This document shows, in pieces, positions 10,367 to 18,818 of a stretch of DNA of 64,000 nt. The position numbers and the translations under genes are program-made. The DNA is from an uncultured Paracoccaceae bacterium. Lineage in GTDB: Bacteria > Pseudomonadota > Alphaproteobacteria > Rhodobacterales > Rhodobacteraceae. The stretch lies in assembly GCA_947496605.1 (NCBI GenBank), contig CANMDF010000003.1, positions 62,001 to 126,000 on the forward strand, given 5' to 3'. The notes beneath the pieces are model-generated. The model searched no databases. It was not told the DNA's origin and saw only the letters and a list, made by a program, of their open reading frames with translations. Position 1 is the stretch's first letter, and the number at the start of each line of letters is the position of its first letter.

Positions 10367-12163
10367 ATGAGCAAGACAGACCCCAATTCCTTTCGCAATC
10401 TTGAGGATTTCGCTGAAATCGCTTCAGATTGGTTTTGGGAGTCCGATCAAGAGCATCAAATGAGCTATCTTTCCGGACGCATCGAAGCCGTGCTTAAAAT
10501 ACGCATCTCCGACATTATCGGCGTGTCACGCGCGAAGCTGCCCGGCGTTATGTCGCACTCTGAGTATTGGGATGCTCACCTTGCCGATCTTGCAGCACGG
10601 CGTCCGTTCAAGAATTTTGAGTATTCTTTCACACGGCCTCACGACAACAAACAGCTTTGGCTACGCGTATCCGGACGTCCGGTTTTTGATGCCGATGGTA
10701 CGTTCCAAGGCTATCGCGGCATAGGGCACGACATCACTGAAGAACGTGAGACGGTTCAACGCCTGAAAGAGAGTAATGCCGCTTTGGCCGAGCGCAATCG
10801 TGAAATGGCTGAGGTCCGGCGCGCGCTTGAGCGGAGTGCGAATGAAGATAGTTTGACCGGATTGCTGAACAGAAGGGCCTTTGAACGCGACACTGCAGAA
10901 GCATTGGGTGTGAAAGACAACATGGTCGTCCTGCTGCACATAGATTTGGACCGGTTCAAATGGGTCAACGACACATTGGGGCATCCTGCTGGGGACACCG
11001 TACTTAAAACTGCGGCCGAACGCTTTCGACGGATCGCCAGCGGCATCGGCCCAGTCTACCGCGTTGGTGGTGATGAATTCCTCGTCGTGCTTGCTGACAA
11101 TGCCGAAGTCGAAACGGCACGTTGGATCGCTGACACGATATTGGACGCGATGAACCAACCGATCCAAGTCGAGCGGCAAATAGCGTCGGTCGGTGCGAGC
11201 ATTGGGATCGCATCCGGCGTTGGTGGAACAGTTACACACCAACAACTTGTCGCGGATGCCGACATTGCGCTGTACGAAGCAAAGAGAAAGGGTCGCGGCT
11301 GCGCCAGCGAGCTAACCGCCGAAATGCTCAAGCATGTCGCCGCGAGGCGGCGGCTAGCGAGTGAGATGACAAATGCCGTTCGAAACGACGAAGTAATTCC
11401 TTTCTTCCAGCCGCAAATTGATGGCGAAACACTCACAATCATCGGCGCTGAGGCCTTGGCAAGATGGAGACATCCTAGCCTTGGCTTGCTAGCACCGGGC
11501 GCATTTCTTGATGTGGCTGCCGAAGTAGGCGTTGTCGCCGAGATCGATCGCTGCATGATGGAAAAGGCATTAAAATTTGCAGACCAAGCTCTGGTCGATG
11601 GTCTGCAATTAGCCTCAATCTCTATCAATCTCAGCACGGGTCGGCTACGGGATCCTCACCTGATTGAAGATGTATGCAGATGTTGGACCAATCCTGGCTG
11701 CAAACTCAAATTTGAGCTCTTAGAAACCATTAGCTTTGACGAACTGCGCAAAGAGAAAATCGTCACTGACAATCTTGAACAACTCCGCAAACTGGGTGTG
11801 CAGATCGAAGTCGATGACTTCGGTAGCGGCCACGCTTCAATTACCACCTTACTTCAGGTGCGGCCAGACCGCGTTAAGATAGATCGCCATCTTATACAGG
11901 CCGCGATCTACGACCCTGTACAACGCAAGGTCGTCGCAGCGATCCTCGAAATTGCGCACGCTTTGGGGATTGAGGCACTGGCCGAAGGCGTGGAAACGGT
12001 CCAAGATGTGGCAGTCTTGAACGATTTAGGGTGCCAACTATTTCAAGGTTTCGCCTTTGCAAAACCAATGCCCGCAGATGAATTTCGGGTGTATCTGTAC
12101 AAACAGAATGCAGTCCATGAAACGCAAACGGCAGGCCCGATAGGCCTGCCGCAATCAGCGTAG
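10367..12163 (+). CDS. PAS-GGDEF-EAL cyclic-di-GMP turnover protein
   Basis: A 598-residue cytoplasmic protein with, in order, a PAS-like sensor region (about residues 20-130, ending in the PAC-like GYRGIGHDITEERE), a short coiled coil, a GGDEF domain (intact GGDEF at 234-238) and an EAL domain (EAL at 362-364). The EAL residues needed for catalysis appear present: INLS, ELLET, DDFGSG, RVKID and EGVET. It could therefore make or break c-di-GMP. The RxxD product-inhibition site before GGDEF is absent. No membrane segment is seen, so the signal sensed is probably internal. The start chosen is MSKTDPNSF; an upstream in-frame start at 10292 adds 25 unconserved residues. It converges on rplA with a 17-bp gap. 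Confidence 0.88.
   Translation: MSKTDPNSFRNLEDFAEIASDWFWESDQEHQMSYLSGRIEAVLKIRISDIIGVSRAKLPGVMSHSEYWDAHLADLAARRPFKNFEYSFTRPHDNKQLWLRVSGRPVFDADGTFQGYRGIGHDITEERETVQRLKESNAALAERNREMAEVRRALERSANEDSLTGLLNRRAFERDTAEALGVKDNMVVLLHIDLDRFKWVNDTLGHPAGDTVLKTAAERFRRIASGIGPVYRVGGDEFLVVLADNAEVETARWIADTILDAMNQPIQVERQIASVGASIGIASGVGGTVTHQQLVADADIALYEAKRKGRGCASELTAEMLKHVAARRRLASEMTNAVRNDEVIPFFQPQIDGETLTIIGAEALARWRHPSLGLLAPGAFLDVAAEVGVVAEIDRCMMEKALKFADQALVDGLQLASISINLSTGRLRDPHLIEDVCRCWTNPGCKLKFELLETISFDELRKEKIVTDNLEQLRKLGVQIEVDDFGSGHASITTLLQVRPDRVKIDRHLIQAAIYDPVQRKVVAAILEIAHALGIEALAEGVETVQDVAVLNDLGCQLFQGFAFAKPMPADEFRVYLYKQNAVHETQTAGPIGLPQSA
12119..12151 (-). terminator. rplKA terminator embedded in the GGDEF-EAL gene
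   Basis: A perfect 9-bp stem (CGGCAGGCC, loop CGATA, GGCCTGCCG; 12129-12151) is followed on the minus strand by TTTGCGTTTC. It lies about 30 bases past the rplA stop but within the last codons of the convergent GGDEF-EAL gene. It probably terminates the rplKA transcript. Confidence 0.6.
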
Positions 12164-12180
12164 ATTAGAAACGCTCAATC

Positions 12181-12882
12181 TTATTCGTTGCCAGTCGCCG
12201 AAGCCACGTCGATAGAAACGCCTGGGCCCATTGTTGAGCTGACGGCGATCTTCTTCATGTATGTACCTTTGGCGCCAGTTGGCTTAGCTTTGCTGACCGC
12301 ATCAACGAATGCGACCATGTTCTCTTCGATCTGCTTGGCAGAGAAAGAGGCTTTGCCGATACCAGCGTGAACAACACCAGCTTTTTCCGCTTTGAACTGC
12401 ACTTGGCCGCCCTTTGCGTCTTCGACGGCTTGCTTGACGTCCATGGTCACTGTGCCAACGCGTGGGTTTGGCATCAGGTTACGTGGACCCAGAACCTTAC
12501 CAAGACGACCAACAACAGCCATCATGTCAGGTGTCGCGATGCAACGATCAAAGTCGATTGTGCCGCCCTGAACAGTTTCCATCAGGTCTTCTGCACCAAC
12601 GATGTCTGCACCAGCTGCTTTTGCTTCTTCAGCTTTTTCGCCACGAGCGAAAACAGCAACACGTACAGTCTTACCAGTGCCGTGTGGCAGTGAAACCGTG
12701 CCGCGCACCATTTGGTCCGCGTGACGTGGGTCGACGCCCAATGTCATTGCGATCTCGATGCTTTCGTCAAACTTCGCCTTGGCGTTGTCTTTGACCATAG
12801 ATGCGGCTTCACCAACGGATACGTTGTGCTTGCCTTCGAATGCGGCGCGTGCCGCAGTTGTACGCTTACCGAACTTTGCCAT
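12181..12882 (-). CDS. rplA: 50S ribosomal protein L1 (uL1)
   Basis: L1 of the large ribosomal subunit, forming the mobile L1 stalk that helps release E-site tRNA. It is 233 residues, the normal length. Family signatures include [21 protein letters not shown] and the C-terminal [22 protein letters not shown]. Its ATG shares one base with the rplK stop (TAATG), showing translational coupling. In E. coli L1 represses rplKA translation; no such site was looked for here. Confidence 0.98.
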   Translation of the reverse strand: MAKFGKRTTAARAAFEGKHNVSVGEAASMVKDNAKAKFDESIEIAMTLGVDPRHADQMVRGTVSLPHGTGKTVRVAVFARGEKAEEAKAAGADIVGAEDLMETVQGGTIDFDRCIATPDMMAVVGRLGKVLGPRNLMPNPRVGTVTMDVKQAVEDAKGGQVQFKAEKAGVVHAGIGKASFSAKQIEENMVAFVDAVSKAKPTGAKGTYMKKIAVSSTMGPGVSIDVASATGNE

Positions 12883-13307
12883 TACTTCACCTCGATGCCC
12901 ATAGAGCGAGCAGAGCCCGCGATGATCAACATTGCGCCTTCGATGTCGTTGGCGTTCAGGTCTTTCATCTTTGCTTCGGCGATTTCACGCACCTGCTTAC
13001 CGGTGATAGAACCTGCAACAGACTTACCAGGTGTCTGGCTGCCAGACTTCAGCTTGGCGGCTTTCTTGATGTAGTAAGACGCAGGTGGCGTCTTGATTTC
13101 CATCGAGAACGACTTGTCCTGATAGTAAGTGATCACGGTCGGGCAAGGGGCACCGTTTTCCATGTCAGCTGTCTTGGCGTTAAACGCTTTACAGAATTCC
13201 ATGATGTTGATGCCGCGCTGACCCAGCGCTGGACCGACAGGTGGGGACGGGTTTGCCGCACCTGCAGGAACCTGCAGTTTGAGCGTACCCACGATTTTCT
13301 TGGCCAT
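12882..13307 (-). CDS. rplK: 50S ribosomal protein L11 (uL11)
   Basis: L11 of the large subunit, part of the GTPase-associated centre and needed for RelA-type activation of the stringent response. The start is the ATG at 13305-13307 ([16 protein letters not shown]), giving 141 residues as usual; the longer in-frame opening is not conserved. [18 protein letters not shown] and the C-terminal [16 protein letters not shown] are diagnostic. It is the first gene of rplKA and overlaps rplA by one base. Confidence 0.98.
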   Translation of the reverse strand: MAKKIVGTLKLQVPAGAANPSPPVGPALGQRGINIMEFCKAFNAKTADMENGAPCPTVITYYQDKSFSMEIKTPPASYYIKKAAKLKSGSQTPGKSVAGSITGKQVREIAEAKMKDLNANDIEGAMLIIAGSARSMGIEVK

Positions 13308-13435
13308 GAGCCTATTCCTTTTGCAACGCCCTTTGGTCGCGACCGCTGGGCTTTTCGTTGTGTGGTCCGGTTTGGCGCACGCGTGCCCCTCGCCTCCCAC
13401 ATGGATGCCCCGCCCGAAAGGCGCGACAAGTCGTG

Positions 13436-13464
13436 CGTTTAGAGGCCAAAAATCTTTATTGCAA
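13436..13464 (-). promoter_or_regulatory. Candidate rplK promoter
   Basis: On the minus strand TTGCAA (13459-13464) is separated by 17 bases from TAAACG (13436-13441), about 130 bases before the rplK start. Spacing suits a housekeeping sigma promoter; the -10 is weak. Picked by eye only. Confidence 0.35.
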
Positions 13465-13592
13465 GCTATTTTGGCATTGATCTGCGACGTAACTCAGTCC
13501 TTTCGGCGTTCAATGAATATCGTCGCTGCATTCCGCAACGCGATTTGCCTTATGGCAAAAGGCCCTAGGTTTTTGGGGCAGAGGTCACCGCG

Positions 13593-14102
13593 ATGAAGTA
13601 TTCAAAGGCGCAGATCATAAATCATTGGCTCACTGTTGCGATATTGGTCGTGATGGTTCTGTCGGGCCTCGCCTATACATATGATTGGATCGACACGGGC
13701 AGCTTGGGTGTTCACCAGATCGCAGGTCAAGCTTTCATCGCCGTCTTACTAATCCGCATGACGTACCGTCTGCTTCATCCCGTCCAATTCGCTAGCACCC
13801 ATTCTCGCATCGAAGATGCGATGGCGCGGGTTGTGCATCTGGGGCTTTATCTGTGCATGATTGCTTATGTTGTCACCGGTTATGTCGCCGCATCAGGACT
13901 GCGTGACCCCATGCTGCTTGCACCAGTGGGCCAAGCCTTTGCACGTTCAGACGCCGGCGAATTATTTCTCGAAGCACACTTCACCCTGAAATGGGTCCTG
14001 CTGGCCCTTTTCGCCATCCACATCGCCGCCGTCCTCAAGCACCGCTTTTGGGACAAAGACACCACAAATTCACACATGACCCTGATCTTTAGAAAGGAAT
14101 AA
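13593..14102 (+). CDS. Cytochrome b561 family protein
   Basis: A 169-residue four-helix membrane protein that should carry two b-type hemes and pass electrons across or within the inner membrane. Helices are near residues 12-30, 44-60, 80-100 and 132-148. Candidate heme-ligand histidines are H11 (NHW), H41 (VHQ), H82 (VHLG), H129 and H143. The ending KHRFWDKDTTNSHM is typical of prokaryotic b561. It is followed after three bases by a Rieske-like gene on the same strand, so the two likely form a redox pair. It is divergent from rplK. Confidence 0.85.
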   Translation: MKYSKAQIINHWLTVAILVVMVLSGLAYTYDWIDTGSLGVHQIAGQAFIAVLLIRMTYRLLHPVQFASTHSRIEDAMARVVHLGLYLCMIAYVVTGYVAASGLRDPMLLAPVGQAFARSDAGELFLEAHFTLKWVLLALFAIHIAAVLKHRFWDKDTTNSHMTLIFRKE

Positions 14103-14105
14103 CGC

Positions 14106-14675
14106 ATGTATAAAATGACCCGTCGCCACGTGATCACGACAATTTCCACAAGCGCCGTTTTGCTTTGCCCTGCGATCTTGAATGCACAAACCAATCTGGA
14201 CACCGAATGGGCAGACATCCCCGACAACAAACCAATCGGTGAAGATCGTCTGATCACGATCGGCGCCGATACCTCAGAGGTCGATGTCTCCGAATTGCTA
14301 CCGGGCGAAGTCACAGTCATCGCACGTCCGACGGAAAACACTGAATTTTCCGCCACTGGCATGATGCAATACATCGCTGTCCATAGGCTCACAGAAGAGC
14401 AAATCGCCTTTGGCGCAGTCAATGATCGTGACGGGACAGTTCAGAACCCTGAATACTTTGTCGTGAACCTGCTGTGTACACATCGCGGCAAAGCAATCGG
14501 GATCACAGGCAACCCTGAGGCGCCGTTTGCTTGTACAGATCGCGGGTCGCGGCATTCATCTGTTTACGATGCTACCGGGTTCGGCATCTCTGGCGCATCG
14601 GAAGGCGAATATCTGTCGATCCCCGAACACACGATTACAGCGGATGGCGGGCAGGTCGTGGTGACTTTGACCTAA
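14106..14675 (+). CDS. Rieske-like exported protein with degenerate second cluster motif
   Basis: A 189-residue protein with a Tat-like signal (TRRHVITT near the start, then a hydrophobic stretch ending LNAQT), so probably moved folded to the periplasm. The first Rieske box is present as C124-T-H126, with a Lys in place of the disulfide Cys. The second box reads C143-T-D-R-G-S-R-H150: aligned by its GS and VYD, the expected CxxH has Arg where the cluster His should be, and the nearest His is four residues later. It may bind the [2Fe-2S] centre in a shifted way or have lost it. Its gene starts three bases after the b561 gene, its likely electron partner. Confidence 0.7.
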   Translation: MYKMTRRHVITTISTSAVLLCPAILNAQTNLDTEWADIPDNKPIGEDRLITIGADTSEVDVSELLPGEVTVIARPTENTEFSATGMMQYIAVHRLTEEQIAFGAVNDRDGTVQNPEYFVVNLLCTHRGKAIGITGNPEAPFACTDRGSRHSSVYDATGFGISGASEGEYLSIPEHTITADGGQVVVTLT

Positions 14676-14708
14676 ACAAAAAAAGGGAGCGGCCAGCGCT
14701 CCCTTTTC
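14676..14708. terminator. Bidirectional terminator between Rieske-like gene and nusG
   Basis: AAAGGGAGCG and CGCTCCCTTT pair around a 5-base loop, with an A-run before and a T-run after, so it can stop transcription from both strands. It lies between two convergent genes. Confidence 0.85.
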
Positions 14709-14726
14709 CGAAACTTTAGCAGATGA

Positions 14727-15257
14727 TTACTGCTTAGAAACCTGTGTGTATTCCAGCTCAACCGGTGTTGCGCGGCCAAAGATAGACACAGTCACTTTCA
14801 GGCGCTGGTTCTCATCGTCGACTTCTTCAACCATGCCGTCAAAGTCTTCAAACGGACCTTCGTTGACTTTGACTTTCTCACCGATCTCAAAGTGGATCAG
14901 TGTACGTGGCGCATCTTCGCCCTCTTGGACGCGGCCAAGGATCGCCTGCACTTCGGCATCACGCATGGGCATTGGGCGACCTTGTGGGCCCAAGAAACCA
15001 GTAACGCGGTTGATCGAGTTGATCAGGTGATAACCTTCGTCCGACATTTCCATGTGGACCAGAACGTAACCGGGCATAAAGCGACGTTCTGCAGTCACTT
15101 TCTTATTGCGACGGATCTCAATGACTTCCTCGGTCGGCACCAGCACTTCATCAATCTGATCCGCTAGGTCCTGCTCTTCCGCCTTCTGGCGAATTGCTTC
15201 CGCAATCTTCTTCTCAAAGTTTGAGAGAACGCTTACCGAATACCACCGTTTGGCCAT
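14727..15257 (-). CDS. nusG: Transcription termination/antitermination factor NusG
   Basis: NusG binds RNA polymerase, speeds elongation and links it to Rho or the ribosome. It is 176 residues, the normal length. The N-terminal NGN domain (MAKRWYSVSVLSNFEKKIAEAI, RRFMPGYVLVHMEM, VTGFLGPQGRP) and the C-terminal KOW domain (GEKVKVNEGPFEDFDGMVEEV) are visible. It lies 189 bp downstream of secE on the same strand, with a terminator-like hairpin between them. Confidence 0.98.
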   Translation of the reverse strand: MAKRWYSVSVLSNFEKKIAEAIRQKAEEQDLADQIDEVLVPTEEVIEIRRNKKVTAERRFMPGYVLVHMEMSDEGYHLINSINRVTGFLGPQGRPMPMRDAEVQAILGRVQEGEDAPRTLIHFEIGEKVKVNEGPFEDFDGMVEEVDDENQRLKVTVSIFGRATPVELEYTQVSKQ

Positions 15258-15331
15258 CTGTCAGAGCACCTTGTCGTCACGTGGCCATGCGGCCAGAATT
15301 TCATTTCATTCTAGCGGAACATTCCGCCAGT

Positions 15332-15373
15332 CCCGAAAATAAAAGCGGCGTGCAACTCGATTCGCCACACGCC
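15332..15373 (-). terminator. Terminator-like hairpin between secE and nusG
   Basis: On the minus strand GGCGTG and CACGCC (15347-15373) can pair across a 15-base loop and are followed by GCTTTTATTTT. This is about 75 bases past secE and before nusG. It may be a partial terminator or attenuator. Confidence 0.4.
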
Positions 15374-15446
15374 ATTTTCGGAAGTTGTTGGCTCTTACCG
15401 CTGCCGTACCCAGTTTTCAAGAGGTAGCGCGGAAAATCCAGCGCGA

Positions 15447-15647
15447 TCAGCTACCAAAGTACGACAGAACACCATTCAGACCCGAACGGATCAGCAGGTC
15501 AACAAGCGCAAAGAAAATTGCAGTCAGCGTCGCCATGATAAACACCATGATGGTCGTCATAATGACTTCGCGGCGTGTTGGCCAAACGACCTTGGAAACC
15601 TCTGCACGGACTTCCTGAATGAACTTCATTGGGTTGGCGATGGCCAT
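15447..15647 (-). CDS. secE: Preprotein translocase subunit SecE
   Basis: SecE holds the SecYEG protein channel together in the inner membrane. This is the short, 66-residue, single-helix form usual in alphaproteobacteria. The conserved amphipathic part FIQEVRAEVSKVVWPTRREV is followed by one membrane helix (about residues 28-52). It lies upstream of nusG as in most bacteria, but the sulfotransferase-like gene separates it from tRNA-Trp and tuf. Confidence 0.97.
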   Translation of the reverse strand: MAIANPMKFIQEVRAEVSKVVWPTRREVIMTTIMVFIMATLTAIFFALVDLLIRSGLNGVLSYFGS

Positions 15648-15738
15648 GACGCATTGTCCTTTATCGAAACAAGTTGGACTTACGGCCTCTGTTGGGCAAA
15701 TTCAAGCCCGTAAGGATAAGCGCACAATCAATATCACG

Positions 15739-16623
15739 TCAGGCGCGGGCGGGACGTAAAAGCGTCACACCTTCCATCAGGGCAATCGCTTTGATTTGGC
15801 GGGCATAGGTCGCATCGCTGATGGCGTGCTCTTCCGGCGCAAAGCCATCAAATGACGGATGCCCATCTTCCACGGCAAACATTTTGCGGGCTTCCCTTGC
15901 CGTCATCTGATCTGGTTGCGCCATCACATGGGTGACAGCGGCCGCAGACAAACCTCGGTTGATGTATTTAGGTCGTGGCGAAACCAACGCACTGGCCTCT
16001 GCGCCAACGAGACTGGCCATAATCTGGGGGAATAGCGCGTGATAGTCCTCATACTGCCAGACCGTGAGCTTCCCTACGCCAGACGCCCCGCGCAGCTGTG
16101 TCACAAGATCGACCCAATCAACACTGCTCAATGGATTGCGCTTTTGAAACATCTCAACGGGTTGCAGGCGACCACCCAGCAACATCTGGCAGTAAGCCGA
16201 GTTGATAAATGACGTCGGGCGGCGAATGGCCAAGCACACGTCGATATCTTGGCTCGTGGCCCTTGCCAGATCGGCAACACGCGCACCCGCAGATTTATAC
16301 CGGTGCCCCATGGATCGGCCATGTGGTTGGTTCAGCGGACCGATGAAATTCTCTTCGCTAAGCACCAATCGGTGCCCATCTTTGCGCATCAGGGCTAACT
16401 GTTCAGCGGCGCTGCGCTGCGCCCCGCCATCCACCGCACCGGGGCGGAACCCGAATAGCGCTTGGATACTGTGACCCGGCTGTCTGAAATAGACTGGACC
16501 ATAATATCGCACGCCCGTCTCCGCTAACGCCTGACGCGCAAGTTTCATTGACCGCTGCATATGCGACGTAGCCGTCTTATGCGCACCAATATGAAAAGCG
16601 ATTGTCAGGGGGGCTTGGGTCAA
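15739..16623 (-). CDS. Sulfotransferase-like protein
   Basis: A 294-residue protein whose N-terminus (residues 8-22, IAFHIGAHKTATSHM) reads like the 5'-phosphosulfate loop of PAPS-dependent sulfotransferases, in which Lys and Thr/Ser contact the cofactor. A later LAIRRPTSFINSAYCQ segment resembles their 3'-phosphate-binding RxxxxxxxS region. Substrate is unknown; such proteins in marine bacteria are often linked to surface polysaccharides or small secreted molecules. It sits between secE and tRNA-Trp, an unusual place, on the same strand. It may be a recent arrival in the cluster. The family call is by motif only. Confidence 0.65.
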   Translation of the reverse strand: MTQAPLTIAFHIGAHKTATSHMQRSMKLARQALAETGVRYYGPVYFRQPGHSIQALFGFRPGAVDGGAQRSAAEQLALMRKDGHRLVLSEENFIGPLNQPHGRSMGHRYKSAGARVADLARATSQDIDVCLAIRRPTSFINSAYCQMLLGGRLQPVEMFQKRNPLSSVDWVDLVTQLRGASGVGKLTVWQYEDYHALFPQIMASLVGAEASALVSPRPKYINRGLSAAAVTHVMAQPDQMTAREARKMFAVEDGHPSFDGFAPEEHAISDATYARQIKAIALMEGVTLLRPARA

Positions 16624-16658
16624 TCTGATCCTCCGCGCGGTCGGTCGGTGATCTGGTC

Positions 16659-16734
<76 letters not shown>

Positions 16735-16859
16735 ACGACCGGGTGTCGGGGTAGTCCGAAACCAAAGCGGGATCAAGAGGGATAAATGCACGACACTTGT
16801 GTTCAGGACCAGAAATGCGACAACAGAGGTGAATTCTACCCTCAAAGGCCCCCTTTCAC

Positions 16860-17549
16860 ATGTCGCTACGCAAAAGGATTGAAAAATCAGAGGCTTTGGC
16901 AGCCAGCGTCGCCGCAATCATGGGCCGTTATCTGACGTTTTGTAACCGAACCACCAAATGGCAGATCGAAGGTCAGGATGATCTGACTGCGGCCATGGCC
17001 GAAGGGCCGGTTCTGCTGGTGATTTGGCACAGTCGTTTGGTGATGGTCAGCCACCATTGGCCGCGTGAAAGCGGCAGTCTTTCGACACTGCATGACACCT
17101 CACCGATTGCGCGGGTCGTAGGTGCTGTGCATCGCCGCCTGAAGCTGCATCCAATCAAAATGTCACGTAGGCGATCAAACCGCGCGGCATCGCGCACAGT
17201 GCTGACACGTGTCAAAGAAGGGATCAGCATCGGCATCACCGCAGACGGACCCGTGGGCCCTGCCCTGATCCTGCGAGACCCACCACTTGATTGGGCGCGC
17301 ACAACAGGCCTGCCGATTTTTAGCTATGCGTATGCAACGACCAAAGGCTGGCGGACAAAATCATGGGACGACATGTTGATGCCGCGGCCTTTCGGCAAAG
17401 GGGCGATTGTGTTTCGGCGCTACGGTGGGCATGTGTCACGCAAAATGGACGATGTGGCGCTAGAAGCGCTGCGCAAGGATTTGACCAGCCTATTGGATGC
17501 GACAAAGCAAGAAGCAGACGAAATGATTGGCCTTCCGGTCGGCCCCTAG
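16860..17549 (+). CDS. DUF374 lysophospholipid acyltransferase family protein
   Basis: A 229-residue DUF374 protein, related to the acyltransferases that add fatty acids to lipid A or lysophospholipids. The segment VLLVIWHSRLVMV matches the family's opening motif and GISIGITADGPVGPA its second, DGPxGP-type motif. Those regions likely hold the catalytic His and the substrate site. It probably acts at the cytoplasmic face of the inner membrane; the exact acceptor lipid is not known. It converges on the MFS gene, and the two stop codons share the four bases CTAG. Confidence 0.8.
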   Translation: MSLRKRIEKSEALAASVAAIMGRYLTFCNRTTKWQIEGQDDLTAAMAEGPVLLVIWHSRLVMVSHHWPRESGSLSTLHDTSPIARVVGAVHRRLKLHPIKMSRRRSNRAASRTVLTRVKEGISIGITADGPVGPALILRDPPLDWARTTGLPIFSYAYATTKGWRTKSWDDMLMPRPFGKGAIVFRRYGGHVSRKMDDVALEALRKDLTSLLDATKQEADEMIGLPVGP

Positions 17550-18697
17550 GACGCCGTCCGCCGGAAAAACGCGAGTGAAAGCGCCGCACCAAAAGACATA
17601 ACAACCCCGGTAAGAATAGCCATCCCAGCATCATTCGCGGCATCCGCGAGCCCACCCCCAATACGTGGGCCGACCATCATAACGGCATAGTAAATCGTAA
17701 AGAAGACGCCCATCCCAAACGATCGCGATGCAGACGTGAGGACATCACTCGGCAGTGTCATCACAGGTCCAGCACCAAGTGCAAACAAGACACCCACAAC
17801 GCAAAATACAAGCAGCGCCGTTGCAGGCACATAGAGCATCACTGGCATCAGAACGGCAAAGCTGATCAGGCTCACATAGATGATTGTGTCCTTTCGCCCA
17901 GTGCGATCCGCTATGACCCCACCAATCGGCAATGCTATGGAAAAGAGCACCATGAACAAACTGGTCACCGAGCCTGCTTGTGTGAGCGTCCAACCTTGCT
18001 GGATCAAAATTGCTGGACCAAAACTAAACACCATTGCCAAGGCTGTGTTGTAAAGCGCCCAAACCAAACCCGCGAGGACCAGTGCGGCGACAGGTAAAAC
18101 TGCTTTTTCCACAGTGATAGAAGTGGTCTCAACACCCGTCGGCGCGTGATACCCCAACACAAACGTCACGAACGCCAATGCGACAAGCACCCAAAGCGAC
18201 CACCATGCCAATGCGATCCCTCCTGTGGTGGCTAAGACAGGTAAAACGATAAGCGCGAGTGCAATGCCCATTGGCCAAGAATTGATAAAGATTGCCATAG
18301 CAGTTGAGATTTCACGACCTACAAACCAATCCACCAACATCTTTGTCATGACGACATTCAAAATGACCCCACCTACCCCCAAGACCAGCCTGCCAAAGAG
18401 CATGACGTTCCAACTCTCGGTCACGGCGACAATGGCACCGCCCACCAACATCAAGACCAACCCTAAGCCAACGATCTGTTTGTCACCGAACCGGCCGGCA
18501 ATTGCGCCGCCAGGAAGTGCAAAGAACACGCCGGGTGCAAAATAGAGACCAATGAGAAAACCAATATCCGCAAGACCAACGCCAAACTGGGTCACAAGTA
18601 GTGGAGAGAGCGCCGCAACAGATTGAAACTGAAACGCCATTGCAAGCCGCGCGAAGAAAAGAACTGTAAGGATGAACCAGCGATTTGAAGTCATCAA
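17546..18697 (-). CDS. MFS transporter
   Basis: A 383-residue membrane carrier of the major facilitator superfamily with about 12 hydrophobic segments. The loop between helices 2 and 3 reads GAIAGRFGDKQIVG and the matching loop of the second half reads GGVIADRTGRKDTI, both classical MFS signatures. The substrate cannot be told. It is 121 bp downstream of tuf, separated by tuf's terminator, so it probably has its own promoter. MMTS at the N-terminus offers two adjacent starts. Confidence 0.88.
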   Translation of the reverse strand: MMTSNRWFILTVLFFARLAMAFQFQSVAALSPLLVTQFGVGLADIGFLIGLYFAPGVFFALPGGAIAGRFGDKQIVGLGLVLMLVGGAIVAVTESWNVMLFGRLVLGVGGVILNVVMTKMLVDWFVGREISTAMAIFINSWPMGIALALIVLPVLATTGGIALAWWSLWVLVALAFVTFVLGYHAPTGVETTSITVEKAVLPVAALVLAGLVWALYNTALAMVFSFGPAILIQQGWTLTQAGSVTSLFMVLFSIALPIGGVIADRTGRKDTIIYVSLISFAVLMPVMLYVPATALLVFCVVGVLFALGAGPVMTLPSDVLTSASRSFGMGVFFTIYYAVMMVGPRIGGGLADAANDAGMAILTGVVMSFGAALSLAFFRRTAS

Positions 18698-18741
18698 AAG
18701 AGTGTCGCCTTAGAATGCGGGTTAATCAACAAATGATGCAC

Positions 18742-18773
18742 AAAAAAGGCCGCCCCCTATGGAGCGGCCTTTC
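18742..18773 (-). terminator. Intrinsic terminator downstream of tuf
   Basis: On the minus strand AAAGGCCGC and GCGGCCTTT pair, with extra CC/GG pairs closer to the loop, followed by a run of T. It ends the tuf transcript about 45 bases past its stop codon. Confidence 0.85.
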
Positions 18774-18793
18774 GTTTGTTTGGTGTCGTAGGT

Positions 18794-18815
18794 GTCGGGG
18801 AGAACCCCGACCTAC
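18794..18815 (-). repeat. REP-like palindrome, second copy
   Basis: The same 22-bp unit as at 273-294, in opposite orientation on the plus strand, with core GGGGAGAACCCC at 18797-18808. It sits four bases past the tuf stop, before the terminator. Confidence 0.8.
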
Positions 18816-18818
18816 GGT

